A stretch of 64,000 bases of DNA from Oscarella lobularis (taxonomy: Eukaryota; Porifera; Homoscleromorpha; Homosclerophorida; Oscarellidae), in assembly GCF_947507565.1 (NCBI RefSeq), contig NC_089186.1, positions 186,001-250,000 of the forward strand. The letters are read 5' to 3'. The translations under genes and the position numbers were made by a program. Positions 9,228 to 20,400 of the stretch are shown piece after piece (the first letter of the stretch is position 1; each line of letters starts with the position of its first letter). The notes beneath the pieces were generated by a model. It was not told where the DNA came from, searched no databases, and saw only the letters and a list, made by a program, of their open reading frames with translations.

Positions 9228-12176
9228 TTATTGATCAAGAAAGAGATTGAGAGGATTCTCAAACGGCACTCCGGCGTGGACGACCTCTTCCGCCGCTTCG
9301 CTCACACGATTCGCAACCAATTCGCGAGCCTTTCCCGTCAACGCCATCATGGTGCTGAACGAATTCTTCGCCGTGTGCGGATGCCCGTTGAACGTCTCGT
9401 GCAATTGATTGAGCAAATCCAAATAGCTGCGAGCGAATCCTTCGGCGAAAAGCCGAGCTCTCGTACCTTTTTTGAAATCGCTCACGCGAGCGTTATCCAT
9501 GACGGGATAAACGCCGTTCGGATCGAAGACGACAGCGTCACCCGTGTAGTCCCATTTACCGTTGGGACCTTTAACCAACTTCTTCCCGTAAACAATCTCG
9601 GCGAAACGATAGTAGTGAGCCACTTCCTTCTCATCATTGTCTGTGGGACCAGTGGGGCTGCATCCTTCGCCTTGTTCAACGATTTCATGGATAGCGTCAA
9701 AGGCTAAATCTAACGTAGTGACAGGCTTGACTGGTCCTCCAGGCGCATCAGTGACTTGATGAGCACCGCTGAAAGTAATCGCACTGCTGTCTACTAGTTT
9801 TTGCAAACTTTTCTTAATCCATCTGTAGAAGCTTCCAATTGTATTGTGATTCTTGTGATCATGATCTTCGCTCATTTCTGACAGCGGTATCCCGGGTTTT
9901 TCAACTTCCATAAAGACGTCTCGAATCAAGCCAATTGACAAGCGACTCAGACGAAGAGTGAGTTCGGGACGTAGACCGCCGGGCATAGGCGACGGATAAA
10001 CAGGAATAAAACTCTTTCCACGCAAATCAGGAGTAATGGGAGTGGAAAGATTCCGGCATTGGTCGATGGAATTCAAGACATTGCTAGAGAGCACAACGTG
10101 ACGCATCTCTTCTAGAAGAACAGAGCGAATAATATGGGCCACCTGCCTGTTCTGTCCCGGCTTGATAGAAAAGTAAGCATAGAGATACAATGGAATGGTC
10201 GAGTGTTCAACTTGAATAGCTAGCTGAAGAGCATTGCAAACGCCCGGTACATCATAGTACGGTCGCTCGCCCGATTTTTTATCATTCGTCTCAAGCCAAT
10301 TCGCGATCATGTTTCTCTTAGCTGTGGACAGATCCCTAATCGTAGGCATGTGCCCAGGGTCGTCTATATCGCGAAGCAGCGTATGACGTATACTATTGGC
10401 GTTATTGACGACGCTATAATAGTCGCCAAGACAGACAATTCGTCTCATCGTGGGGTACAAATCGCTGTACTGCCTAAGTATGGCATAGACGCTGCACGTT
10501 CCCTTTTCATCGGAGCCCCACCACGTCGCATCTTCGCTTTTGCACTCGAGTTTGTCGTACAAATGAAGGCTCAACGTCGACGCTATTCCTCCGTAATTCG
10601 GCTCGCGGCCTTCAGGCGGACAATAGATAACTGTGTATACTTCCCCGTCAATGAACTTGCGCGGATTTCCAGGGCCAGCAGGGATAGCTGTCAAAAGCAA
10701 CTTCGCTAGGCCTTTCTCGTCGGTATACACTTCCGTTATCCCTATATTATCATTTAGTTTAAGCGCTTTCACCACCGTCTCTTTTTTCCCTACGGGATTT
10801 TCTCTAGGAGTCCAGACGGCCTTGAAGACGATTTTGTAGGAGCACAAAGGCTTCCCGCGACGAACGGCAAAAAAATTGTAATCCAACGTGCTCCCCGGAT
10901 CCATGCGCCTCACGAATTGCGTCATAGGTCGAACAAGAACATCGATTTCGTTCATTAGCTGAAGAGCGCCCTTGGGGATTATTCCACGTTGATTGCATTT
11001 GAGTAGCTGAAAATCGTCGTCTTCGCTCACCCCCTCCGGAAGAACGAACTCCATAATATTTGTTTTGCAGACAGGCACAGTCAAATCGATAACACCGACA
11101 GTCTTGGAAGGGTCCGACTCATTGGCCTTTTTGACGGTCGCGATGCAAACGGCGTCGCCGAGGTAAGCGTTATTGTAGCCCGTGTCGTCATCCGATCGAC
11201 CGAAAGCGTTTCCAACGTCAGCCAATAACGTATGAATTTTCTCGTCTGCTTGTCTTATGACAAAGGGTATCAAATTGACGGCATTAAGTTCGGAGCCGCG
11301 AAGAAGACGACCGCGGACAAAGTTGTGCGGCTCGCCGAGCGAAGCCGGCCCAATCGTTCCACTCACGTAGCCGTACGTATAAAACGGATCGCTCTCACTC
11401 GGATGATAGTGACGAACGTCGAACTTAATCGAGAGAGTATTTCCCGATATCTCTTTGAGGTTCTGCAGGGTCGGAGAGTTCGCGTTATCCAAATTCCACT
11501 CGACGTTCTCGATGATTGACTGGTAGCTGGCGGAGAGACAGGCGTAACCCTCACAGCCACGATTATGAAAGATTCCGCTAAACGCCGCCGGTTTGAAGTC
11601 GCCCGCCACCAACGTCGGACCCTGATACGCGTCGTACGATCGAATGGCGAAACGCAGTCCGAACAGAGTCGACACAAGCTGATTTTCCGGATCCAAATTG
11701 ACCATTTTCGCCGTGACGCGCGAAACGCCCGTGTCGAGCGCTTCGCCGACGACGCCGTCGATTGTATTGCAGACGCCGACTAAGGGACACGCTTCCGTTA
11801 TGGTGACGTCGCGAAAGAGAAACGACGCCGTTCCGGTCGGATTCCAGCTCGCGTAGGCCGGATTGTAGATCAGTTGGTCGACGAGTTTGAAATTTTTCGT
11901 GTCGAAGTGGAGCGGGTTGTTGTTGACGGACGATACGTCGCTGCGAAAGAGGCCGGAGAAGGCGATTCGAGGTCGGTCCATATAGGAACGTCCCGGAGGT
12001 GCGGCGTTGCAGTCAGCCGGCGGATCCGTATCGATCTATATAGCGATCGATCGGTGATTTCATCTCGCGACACGTACGTACGAAAGCTAGACCTTGGTGT
12101 TCGCTTGAGAAACGTCCAACTGACGCTGATCCGGCGACAGGAAGTCATAATAATCATCGTGATCGAGCTTCTTCAT
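9228..12176 (-). CDS. VioB/RebD/StaD-like protein (iminophenyl-pyruvate dimer synthase family)
   Basis: Two exons. A short first exon (12176-12093; MKKLDHDDYYDFL) joins through a 57-nt intron (12092-12036, GTCTAG...TATAG, phase 0) to one uninterrupted exon of about 2.8 kb, for a product of roughly 960 residues. That is close to bacterial VioB. The N-terminal two thirds match the general form of the large VioB-type domain (MDRPRIAFSGLF start). The C-terminal third has the ferritin-like domain: LQLAIQVEHSTIPLYLYAYF, then LLEEMRHVVLS with the EExxH iron-ligand pattern, later HEIVEQGEG and FAEIVYG. In violacein and indolocarbazole pathways these haem/iron enzymes couple two indole-3-pyruvate imines. 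No VioA-like oxidase is nearby, so the substrate is unknown. A family mostly bacterial and fungal, in one long exon with an added 5' intron, suggests old horizontal transfer (inference). A broken second copy lies at 14.2-15.2 kb. Confidence 0.75.
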
Positions 12177-12819
12177 AGACGCGGCTGAAGAGAAAACAGA
12201 GAATCACTATAGGCGACATCGCAAAGAAAGCCTATGAGTATCATTAGTGTTCAGGAGAGAACAATGGGGATTACGATATCGAAAAACGATCGCGATTTCA
12301 TCGAGTTACTCTCACCGAAGTGTTTCAACTGGTCCACCATAGAGAAGTCCGCGGCGGCTTCAAGTTTCCGTCCTCCAATTTCTGGCCAAAGCACGAAGGC
12401 CAATCTAGACAACGAGTAGAGATCTAACGCGAGAACTGCATGTACCAAGAAGTCCTGTACCAGTACGTACAAAAGAAGGTGCAGAACATACGTAGAACAC
12501 GACCGGCGAACGGCCATATATGGCGGTCTTACGAGAGGTCAAATGTTCCTCCGTCAATTAGATTAGGTAGTCAATTAATATCAAGAGTTAAGCCTACGTC
12601 ACAAACAAATAGAATCGCCACATCGTCTAACAGCGTCTTTTTTCGTCTTAATTAAACAGTCGGTGGTAGGTTCATGTATAGCTAGGAGAAGCCATACGTA
12701 TTGACTGCTGCATGGGAATTTAGAGGAATCTTCTTTAGTGTATCGTTCTTCGCTCACTATTAATTAATGAATTTTCGATAATAAACGAATTCCTACACTA
12801 ACAGAAACCTACATTACTT
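12177..12819. other. Upstream region of the VioB-like gene
   Basis: No gene is supported. The segment includes GTGTTTCAACTGGTCCA..ATAGAG, repeated in copy B (15380) and resembling a decayed coding or promoter element. A TTAATTAA palindrome lies at about 12649. The VioB promoter should lie near 12180-12300. No unambiguous TATA box was seen. Confidence 0.45.
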
Positions 12820-13720
12820 GATATACTCTGGGAGAAACGAACTGGTCTAAAGCACGTGTCGTCTGCTAGCTAACATTTGAGGGAAGCGAGCTACAACCTA
12901 TACCGCCCTACCTGCAAGCAACTGCTGACTAAACCTTAGTACAAGGGACAATGAACACTAGTTATACAAAGAATTTCACGCTATGACCGAATGTTGTCCC
13001 CACTACGCACTCTGCTGCGTACATACACGATTCACACGTATTTATGGGAGCTTCATGCGCCGCTGCACCATCAGCCCTCGCTCAACCCGCCCTTGATTCC
13101 TATAGTCTACGTCCAGAAATCAGAGCCCTAGTTTTGTGTCGTAAAATCGGTCTATGCCCAATTAAATTAATTAAGCGAGGGCAGTGGCACTTGCATTTCT
13201 ATGTAGGTGATCGAGGGCCCCCAATAGTCTCGCGTGGCCAGACCCTTTCCCTGTGATATTTATATCAAACAGGGGAAGGGTCTGGCCACGCGAGACTAGG
13301 CCCCCAAGAGGGCCAACTTTACTCATTCATTGAGTTGGGCCGTAATTGATGATAGAGAGAATCTTTCGCCAGTTCTAAGAAACAGAGAACGTTGCAAGGC
13401 TAAATTCGCATCGAGTTTGCTCACGAACTAACTAAATCCGACCGCTAGTCCTCCATAGGAGTTTAGCAAGGAAACTGCGGATATAAGACAGCCGATGCAG
13501 TACGGGTAGCGTGGTCTCGGCGTACCGGGGACCTGTTCACGACTTCGAAGCGATTATTGGCCTTACCGTACCTCTGCTTTGGCATTTTCGGTGTTTCGCC
13601 GGCGACTCGTTTCCCATTCCCAGACAGCGAATGCCTTTCTATCAGAGCGCGACCGCTATTTCAGTCACCGCTGTCGTTTCTCCTTAGTGCACGCTAGGAA
13701 AACTTGACCTCTTCCGCAAA
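12820..13720. repeat. Intergenic repeat R, copy 1
   Basis: First of eight copies of an about 0.8-kb element. It starts near AACCTACATTAC, contains the words TCTAAAGCACGTG, CTACTAGCAGCCGCC (degenerate here) and CGACTTCGAAGCGATT, and ends near TAGTGCACGCTAGG. Reading frames differ between copies, so it is not coding. A foldback element is inserted at 13225. Confidence 0.75.
13225..13298. mobile_element. 74-bp foldback MITE with 9-bp target duplication
   Basis: Terminal arms of 29 bp (TAGTCTCGCGTGGCCAGACC...) are inverted repeats with one mismatch around an AT-rich centre, TGATATTTATATCAAA. Perfect 9-bp direct repeats GGCCCCCAA flank it at 13216-13224 and 13299-13307. Other copies of the host repeat (for example about 30519) have a single GGCCCCCAAGAGGG, which gives an empty site. 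No coding capacity. Confidence 0.85.
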
Positions 13721-14182
13721 TACAGTACGTTAATACAGTACGTTAAATCACGGATTTATGACTATCCCGATTGAAACATTTCGAAGTTGCTGGGGTCATT
13801 GGGATCATTCCTTGGGGTCCTTGTTGTTGGTCTATAAAATTTCATGGCGCAAAGGCTCAGTTTCCTTGAGAAATGTCTGGTCGACGTGGGTTCGGCAAGA
13901 AAAGCGTCCTTACATAATCGAGCTTCTTTATCGACGCTGCATATAGAGGAGTCCGTGGCGGAGTAAAGTTTCCTTTCTCCAGGTCCGGGCCACGAGTCAA
14001 CTGTCAATAAAGAAGTACAAAAATAGGAACGAAACGTAGGTGTTATTAGCCTTTTAGAAATAGTTGTAATAGTTGTAAGTGCGACAGTCATTACCGTTCG
14101 CCAGCCATTACCTCGCCTCTGACTTCCTCCGCAAATTAGTATATAGCTCAATTAATTCAATAGAAAGCGGTGAGAAGGGCCT
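13721..14182. other. Spacer at the end of tandem copy A
   Basis: Between intergenic repeat R1 and the VioB-like pseudogene. It is paralleled by 16700-17148 in copy B (shared GGGATCATTCCTTGGGGTCC). Short open stretches differ between the copies, and no gene is supported. Confidence 0.5.
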
Positions 14183-15235
14183 GATGCAAACGGCGTCGCC
14201 GAGATAAGCGTTATTGTAGCCCGTGTCGTCATCCGATCGACCGAAAGCGTTTCCAACGTCAGCCAATAACGTACGAATATCGTTTTTCTTGTCGGTTCGA
14301 ACGACGAACGGAATCAAATTGACGGCATTAAGATCGGAGCCGCCAAGAACGCGACCGCGTACAAAGTTGTGCGGCTCGCCGAGAGAAGCCGGCCCAATCG
14401 TTCCACTCACGTAACCGTATGTATACATGGGATCGCTCTCACTCGGATGATAGTGCCGAACGTCGAACTTAATCGAGAGAATTTTCCCATTCGCATCCGA
14501 TATCTCTTTGAGCTGCTGCAGGGTCGGAGAGACTGGATATCCTTGCCCCAGACGACGTTATCGATGATTGACTGATAGCTGGCGGAGAGATAAGGATTCC
14601 CCGCTCCGCGACGATTCTGAAAGATTCCGCTAAACGCCGCCGGTTTGAAGTCGCCCGCCACCAACGTCGGACCCTGATACGCGTCGTACGATCGAATAGC
14701 GAAACGCAGTCCAAAAAGAGTCGACACGATCTGATTCTCCGGATCCAAATCGACCATTTTCGCCGTGACGCGCGAAACGCCCGTGTCGAGCGCTTCGCCG
14801 ACGACGCCGTCGATCGTATTGCAGACGCCGACTAGGGGACACGCTTCCGTTATGGTGACGTCGCGAAAGAGAAACGATCCCGTTCCCGTCGGATTCCAGC
14901 TCGCGTACGCCGGATTGTCGACGAGTTTGAAATTTTCCGTGTCGAAGTTCTGCGGCAAGTTGTTGACGGTCGATACGTCGCTGCGAAAGAGGCCGGAGAA
15001 GGCGATGCGAGGTCGATCCATGTAGGACTTTCCGGGTGGTGTACTGCTGCACTTAGTCATATCTGGACAGCCCTATTGCGCGAGATTTTCTCTCTCAAGT
15101 CTCTTAATTCCATCTCGCGACACAACAGCTGACCTTGGTGTCGGCTTGGGAAGCGTCCAGCTGACGCTCACCCGGTGACCACATTTGAAGATGGTCATCG
15201 TGATCACGATGGTCATCGCGATCGAGTTTCTTCAT
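14183..15235 (-). pseudogene. Truncated, frameshifted VioB-like copy
   Basis: First exon 15235-15134 and second exon from 15072 correspond to those of the full gene, and the intron position is kept. The copy reads like the first 270 or so residues (MDRPRIAFSGLF to GDAVCI). It has a small indel near 14533, after the VVWGKD residues, that shifts the frame. It then stops at the tandem-duplication junction at 14183, so the ferritin-like catalytic domain is absent. It cannot make an enzyme. A short expressed protein is not excluded, because the frame is still largely open. Confidence 0.85.
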
Positions 15236-15693
15236 CGACTCGGCTGAAGAGAAAAAGCAACGAATTACAACAAAGAAAGCCGATGATTGCTAATACGAGC
15301 GTTCGTGAGTATATATCGGCGTTTAGAAGAGCATTCATTGCGCAATATTGATCAAGTTGACGAGCTACCCTCACCGAAGTGTTTCAATTGGTCCAGCATA
15401 GAGGACTCCGTGGCGGCTTCAAGTTTGCGTCCCCCAATTTCCGGCCAAACCGCGAACGCCAATCTAGACGACGACTAGAGGGAGCATGACGCGAGTACTG
15501 TACTAAGAAGTGATGTACGTACAAAAGAAGACGCAGAACATCGATAGAACCCGACTGACGAACGGCCATGTGGCTGTCTCACGCACGTATTATGAGGGGT
15601 CAAGTATGAAAGGTCAAAATACTCGACGTCGTACTTGACTTCCTCCGCAAATTAGATTAGGTAGAAGAATAGTCAATTAATATCAGTGGACAC

Positions 15694-15763
15694 TAGCCTC
15701 GGAAACCCAGACTCTCCCCCAGCCTCGTAGAGCGCGCGGGGAGAGTCTGGGTTTTCGAGGCTA
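15694..15763. mobile_element. 70-bp foldback element in tandem copy B
   Basis: Arms of about 26 bp, starting TAGCCTCGGAAACCCAGACT and ending ...TTTTCGAGGCTA, are inverted repeats with one mismatch around a GC-rich loop. It is absent at the equivalent place in copy A. The arms resemble those of the element at 13225 (TAG[T/C]CTCG...CCAGAC), suggesting related families. Flanks TGGACAC and TGGTCAC may be an imperfect target duplication. Confidence 0.7.
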
Positions 15764-15899
15764 GCCTGGTCACATATGGATCAGAATCGCAACATTGTCT
15801 GATAGGTTCATGTATAGCTAGGAGAAGCCATACGTATTGACTGCAAATTCAGAGGAATCGTCTTTAGTGTATCGCTCTTCGTTCATTATTAATGAATTT

Positions 15900-16690
15900 T
15901 CGATAATAAACGAATTCCTACCCTAACAGAAACCTACACTACTTGATACACTCCGGGAGAAAGGAACTGGTCTAAAGCACGTGTCGGCTGCTAGCTAATA
16001 TTTGAGGGAAGCGAGCTACAACCTACCGCCCCGCCTGCTAGCCACTGCTGACTAAACTTTAGTACAAGGGACCATGAACATTAGTTATACAAAGAATTTC
16101 AGTCACCAAACAATTCCACTATGACCGAATGTTGTTCCCACTACGCACTCTGCTGCGTACATATACGATTCACACGTCTATTTATGGGAGCTTCATGCGC
16201 CGCTGCGCTACCAGCCCTCGCTCAACCCGCCCTTGATTCCTATAGTCTACGTCCAGAAATCAGAGCCCTAGTTTTGTGTCGTAAAATCGGTCTATGCCCA
16301 AATTACGCGAGGGCAGTGGCACTTGCATTTCTATGTAGGTGATCGAGGAGAGAGAAGAAACACAGAACGTTGCAAGGCTAAATTCGCATCGAGTTTGCTC
16401 ACGAACTAACTAAATCCGACCGCTAGTCCTCCATAGGAGTTTAGCAAGGAAACTGCGGGTATAAGACAGCCGATGCAGTACGGGTAGCGTGGTCTCGGCG
16501 TACCGGGGACCTGTTCACGACTTCGAAGCGATTATCAGCCTTACCGTACCTCTGCTTTGGCATTTTCGGTGACTGAAAGAGCGGTCCCGGTCGCGCTCTA
16601 ACAGAAAGGCATTCGCTGTCTGGGAATGGGAAACGAGTCGCCAGCTGTCGCCATGCCAGTCTAAGTTTTCCTTAGTGCACGCTAGGAAAA
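15900..16690. repeat. Intergenic repeat R, copy 2
   Basis: Carried by tandem copy B and near-identical to copy 1 in its outer parts. It lacks the foldback element and the segment around it (GATCGAG runs directly into GAGAGAAGAAACA at about 16342). Confidence 0.75.
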
Positions 16691-17148
16691 CTTGACCTCT
16701 TCCGCAAATACAGTCTTACAGTCTTACGGATTTTAGCCCGCGTATGACTATCCCGATTGAAGTTGCTGGGGTCATGGGGATCATTCCTTGGGGTCCTTGT
16801 TGAATTTCACGGCGCAAAGGCTTGCCTGAGTGTTTCCTTGAGAAAAGTCTGGCCGACGTGGGTTCGGCAAGAAAAGCGTCCTTACATAATCGAGCTTCTT
16901 TATCGACGCTGCATATAGAGGAGTCCGTGGCGGAGTGAAGTTTCCTTTCTCCACGTCCGGGCCACGAGTCAACTGTCAAGGACAAATCAATAAAGAAGTA
17001 CAAAAATAGGAACGGAACGTAGGTGTTACTTGGCCTTTTAGAAATCGTTGTAAGTGCGACAGTCATTACCGTTCGCCAGCCATTACCTCGCCTCTGACTT
17101 CCTCCGCAAATTAGTATTAATGCAATAGAAAAGCGGTGAAAGGGGCCT

Positions 17149-17477
17149 GATCATAGACATTATGGTCGAACGTGGCTAGACTAGGCTCCTGCAAAACAAG
17201 CTCTAAGTTACGGTTTACCAGACTAGGTTCCGCACAGCTGCAAAACAGGCTGTGAGGAAGGAACAGTTTTCCTTTCCAAGAGTGGAAAGCAAACAAATAG
17301 AACTAAATCCAGCCTTGTAATGATTCTCGATTGTGCTCCTGCAATGACGCACGCGCTTTCCGAAACGTCGACGGGGTAGTTCCGGCAATGTAAAAATTCT
17401 GCGCCTACAAAAGCTGCGTATCTGCAATGCATCGTCAGTCGCATGTGAGCAGGTAATCACAACGTTGCACAGCTGCT
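17149..17477. other. Upstream region of receptor kinase 1
   Basis: Contains the word AGACTAGGTTCC, also found upstream of kinase 2 (about 22247). The start codon lies in ACAGCTGCTATGCAT. A similar CTGCAATGCAT context precedes most of the other receptor kinases in the array, suggesting shared 5' UTR ancestry. No TATA box was recognised. Confidence 0.45.
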
Positions 17478-20400
17478 ATGCATCACGTCGCCCTTCAGTG
17501 TGTCCTGTATTTCGCTGCATTCTGCTACATTGGAAGAAGTATGACTGGTAGTTGGCAAACGGTACTACATGACGACGAAAACTGGGGGAAAAGTTCGCCC
17601 GATGGAGTAGAACGATTGCTCCGCGCTATTCCAACCGAACGCGCAGCAACCTATCGACGAAAAGCAGAGCTCGCTCACGCAAAAACTCGAATACTGTTTA
17701 TTGACTACACTGGAGTTACGTGGTCTTTCTCGCCGCGAACAGCGACATGGACGCCGCTTTCCACAACGAAAACATTTAAAAACTTGAGGAAAAATACCAT
17801 TACCAGTCTTTGCGGAACAAAAGTTGTAGCATACGGTGGATACCAAGAAATATACGATAATCCGCGTCAAAGGTTTAGTGACGCAAGGATTTCTTTATTC
17901 GACGGTGAAAGCGAAGAGTGGGCAGTTCTTAATATCAAACACGGTCCTTCTTCACGCTTCGACCACAAGGCTTTTGCGCATCCCAGAAAAGAAAGCACGT
18001 GCAAATGCAAGGAGTCATTATTTGTATACGGCGGATATAGAACTAACTATGAGCTCGATTCTAAGTATTCTTCCAGTCCTATTTTCGATGACTTTTGGGA
18101 GCTTCGGTGTGTGGACGACAGAAACATGAAATATACATGGATCAAGATAAACACTACCCTGTCGCGGCTACATTCTTTAGCCAATTGGACCGCATTTTCA
18201 GTAAGCGACGAAAAGATCTACTGGCTGACGCCTAACAGCAATAAACTGTGGATTTTTGAAGTAACGACAAATACCTGGTCTCCAAAACTAATCGACAGTG
18301 CCTGCCCAAGCCATGCAAACGTTACATTTGAGCATCAGAATGACATAGCATATGTTGAAAGCCACAAACTGGCCATATTCCAAGCAAATAATCAACTACT
18401 AGGCGTGTACCATGTAAAGGAAAATCGATTTCAATGCGTAGACATCGGAACTAACGATACGAATAAAAATATTCCGGCAAACGTTATGGTACTGGATGAG
18501 AAAATACTTCTTTTGTCACTTTCGGAGCACAGTCAAGTCCAACTTTGGGAGTTACAGAGTGAGACCAACGATCTTCTACACAGTTTGAATTCGAAAAGAA
18601 ATAGTTCGGGTTCAAGGCTATATTTTAAAGAAATTCCTTACAAAGAGAACTATCCCGTCTTCAAGTTCTATCAGTATGCAAGTATTCTTCGCATAAGCGA
18701 CGCTGTATGGTACCTCATACTTGTTGAAGACAATCAAAAGGTGCAAATGTGGCGATTCGAGATAGATAATCTTAGGTGGACTTTGTACGACCCAGATCAG
18801 ATACCAGAAACACGTAACGTACAGGCCCGTAAAACGGCTTTTACAAAGACAAAATATAGTTCGGTGGCGTACTTCGGAAGTAATCACAACTATAGTTCGT
18901 CTGGCAGTGACGATCTTTGGGTGTACGACACAAACGTACGAACATGGACAAGAGTTCCGAGTCTCGGAAACGGACCAAAAAAACTAACGTCGTTCGCTAC
19001 GATGGACTCGTTAATAAACGGAGAGCTTGTTCTTTTTGGCGGTATCGACAATAAGAAGAATTCGCTTTGGGTAGCAACGGTCAATTTCAGTCGCATAAAA
19101 GCAACATGGAAAAGAATTTGTTGCAACGGACCAGAGGCACAAGAGCCTACAAAGCATCTAAACCGGTGGTCAAGCGCTGTATGGAATAACGCGTTCTACG
19201 TGTACTTTGGAAAAAAAAATGCTTCTTGTGAATGGACAACGTATTATACAAAACTGGGCATTAGCGAACTGAAGTGGAATTCTGTTTCAATTTACAATTT
19301 TCACTCTATGAAAGATATTTCAAAAGAGTTCTGCTATAAGCCAAGCACAGCAGTTGGTCGTTTTGCTATCACAGCATTAGAGAACGGGGACCTTCTAATA
19401 AAAGATCTCAGCCACAAGAAATTGACAAGAATAATAAAGTCGCGTGAAACAGTGTCTACTTGGAAACAAATACTTGTAGGTAGCGGCGATAAAATTTACA
19501 GTTTTATAACGGCGCCATCGAATGTGCCTAACACGCCTGCTATACGTCGTTTAGAACGTTTCCAACTTGCAGGATGCGAACCTGGGATGAACAGTTCCGA
19601 CTACATCCATTATCCGTGTCGTCCATGCCCAATGGGACAATACAGTGATCGTTACGGTGCTAGTACTTGCACCGATTGTCCACCCGGTTTGGTAACAAGA
19701 ACAAAGAGATCGATTTCCAAAAGAAATTGCACGTGTCCGGTCGGAAAATGCCCCAATGGAATATGTATTGTACAAAGCAACTACACAACCCACTGCATTT
19801 GCAAGAAAAGATACGTTGGCCCATCGTGCGAAACACCAAAGTATACCATACATATAGCAGCAGTAGCAGGAGCAGTAGCAGCAGTGCTCTTAATCGCTGC
19901 CTTTCTATACTGCATGAAGCGCGTCAGAAAACATCTCAATATGGCCCAGTACACGAGAACCGAATTGGAAATCGCTGAAAAAACGGTCGCTCAACTATCC
20001 GACATTTGGTCAGTAGACGAAAAGGAAGTAGTATTTGACCACATGATCGGCCAGGGATCGTTTGGCGACGTGTGGACCGCTCAATACCGCGATCAGACCG
20101 TCGCCGTCAAAATTCTCAAAATAAAGAAGGAGAATTGCACCAACGAGCAACTACAAGAATTCAAAGAAGAGGGCGAGTTGCTTCGATCAATTTTCCACGC
20201 CAATATCGTTCGTTTCATTGGTACTGGAAAGACAGCCGATAACAAACCGCTCATCGTTCTGGAGTACATGGAACGAGGGTCGGTTCGAAAAGAGTTGGAT
20301 GAAAAGCACGCCGATCATCCTATGGAGATCGCGCTTCAGGTCAAATACGCGCTACACGCGGCCAAGGGAATGCGTCATCTCCACCGCATCAATCAAATGC

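Larger units (their letters stand above)
11145..14182. repeat. Tandem segmental duplication, copy A (about 3.0 kb)
   Basis: Runs from inside the VioB-like gene (TGCAAACGGCGTCGCCGAG) through its first exon and upstream DNA to GAAGGGCC at 14182, where the sequence jumps back to the VioB motif. Corresponding words in copy B are offset by about 3.0-3.1 kb (for example CATACGTATTGACTGC at 12692 and 15828). The junction shares only GAT, which suggests microhomology-mediated or unequal exchange. A mobile hairpin is present in this copy only. Confidence 0.85.
14183..17148. repeat. Tandem segmental duplication, copy B (about 3.0 kb)
   Basis: Begins at the VioB-internal breakpoint and ends at GGGGCC (17148), after which the sequence (ATCATAGACATTATGG) is unrelated to copy A. 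It carries the truncated VioB-like copy, its first exon, and the upstream intergenic repeat. Small indels against copy A are scattered throughout, and a different hairpin is inserted here (15694-15763). Confidence 0.85.

Noticed and set aside
9228-12176. Bacterial contamination as the source of the VioB-like gene
   Set aside because: It has a spliceosomal intron, repeats shared with the surrounding animal DNA and a tandem pseudocopy, all within the same contiguous sequence.
13490-13560. tRNA- or SINE-like A/B boxes in repeat R
   Set aside because: GTAGCGTGGTCTCGG and TTCACGACTTCGA loosely resemble the boxes, but spacing and folding do not give a cloverleaf.
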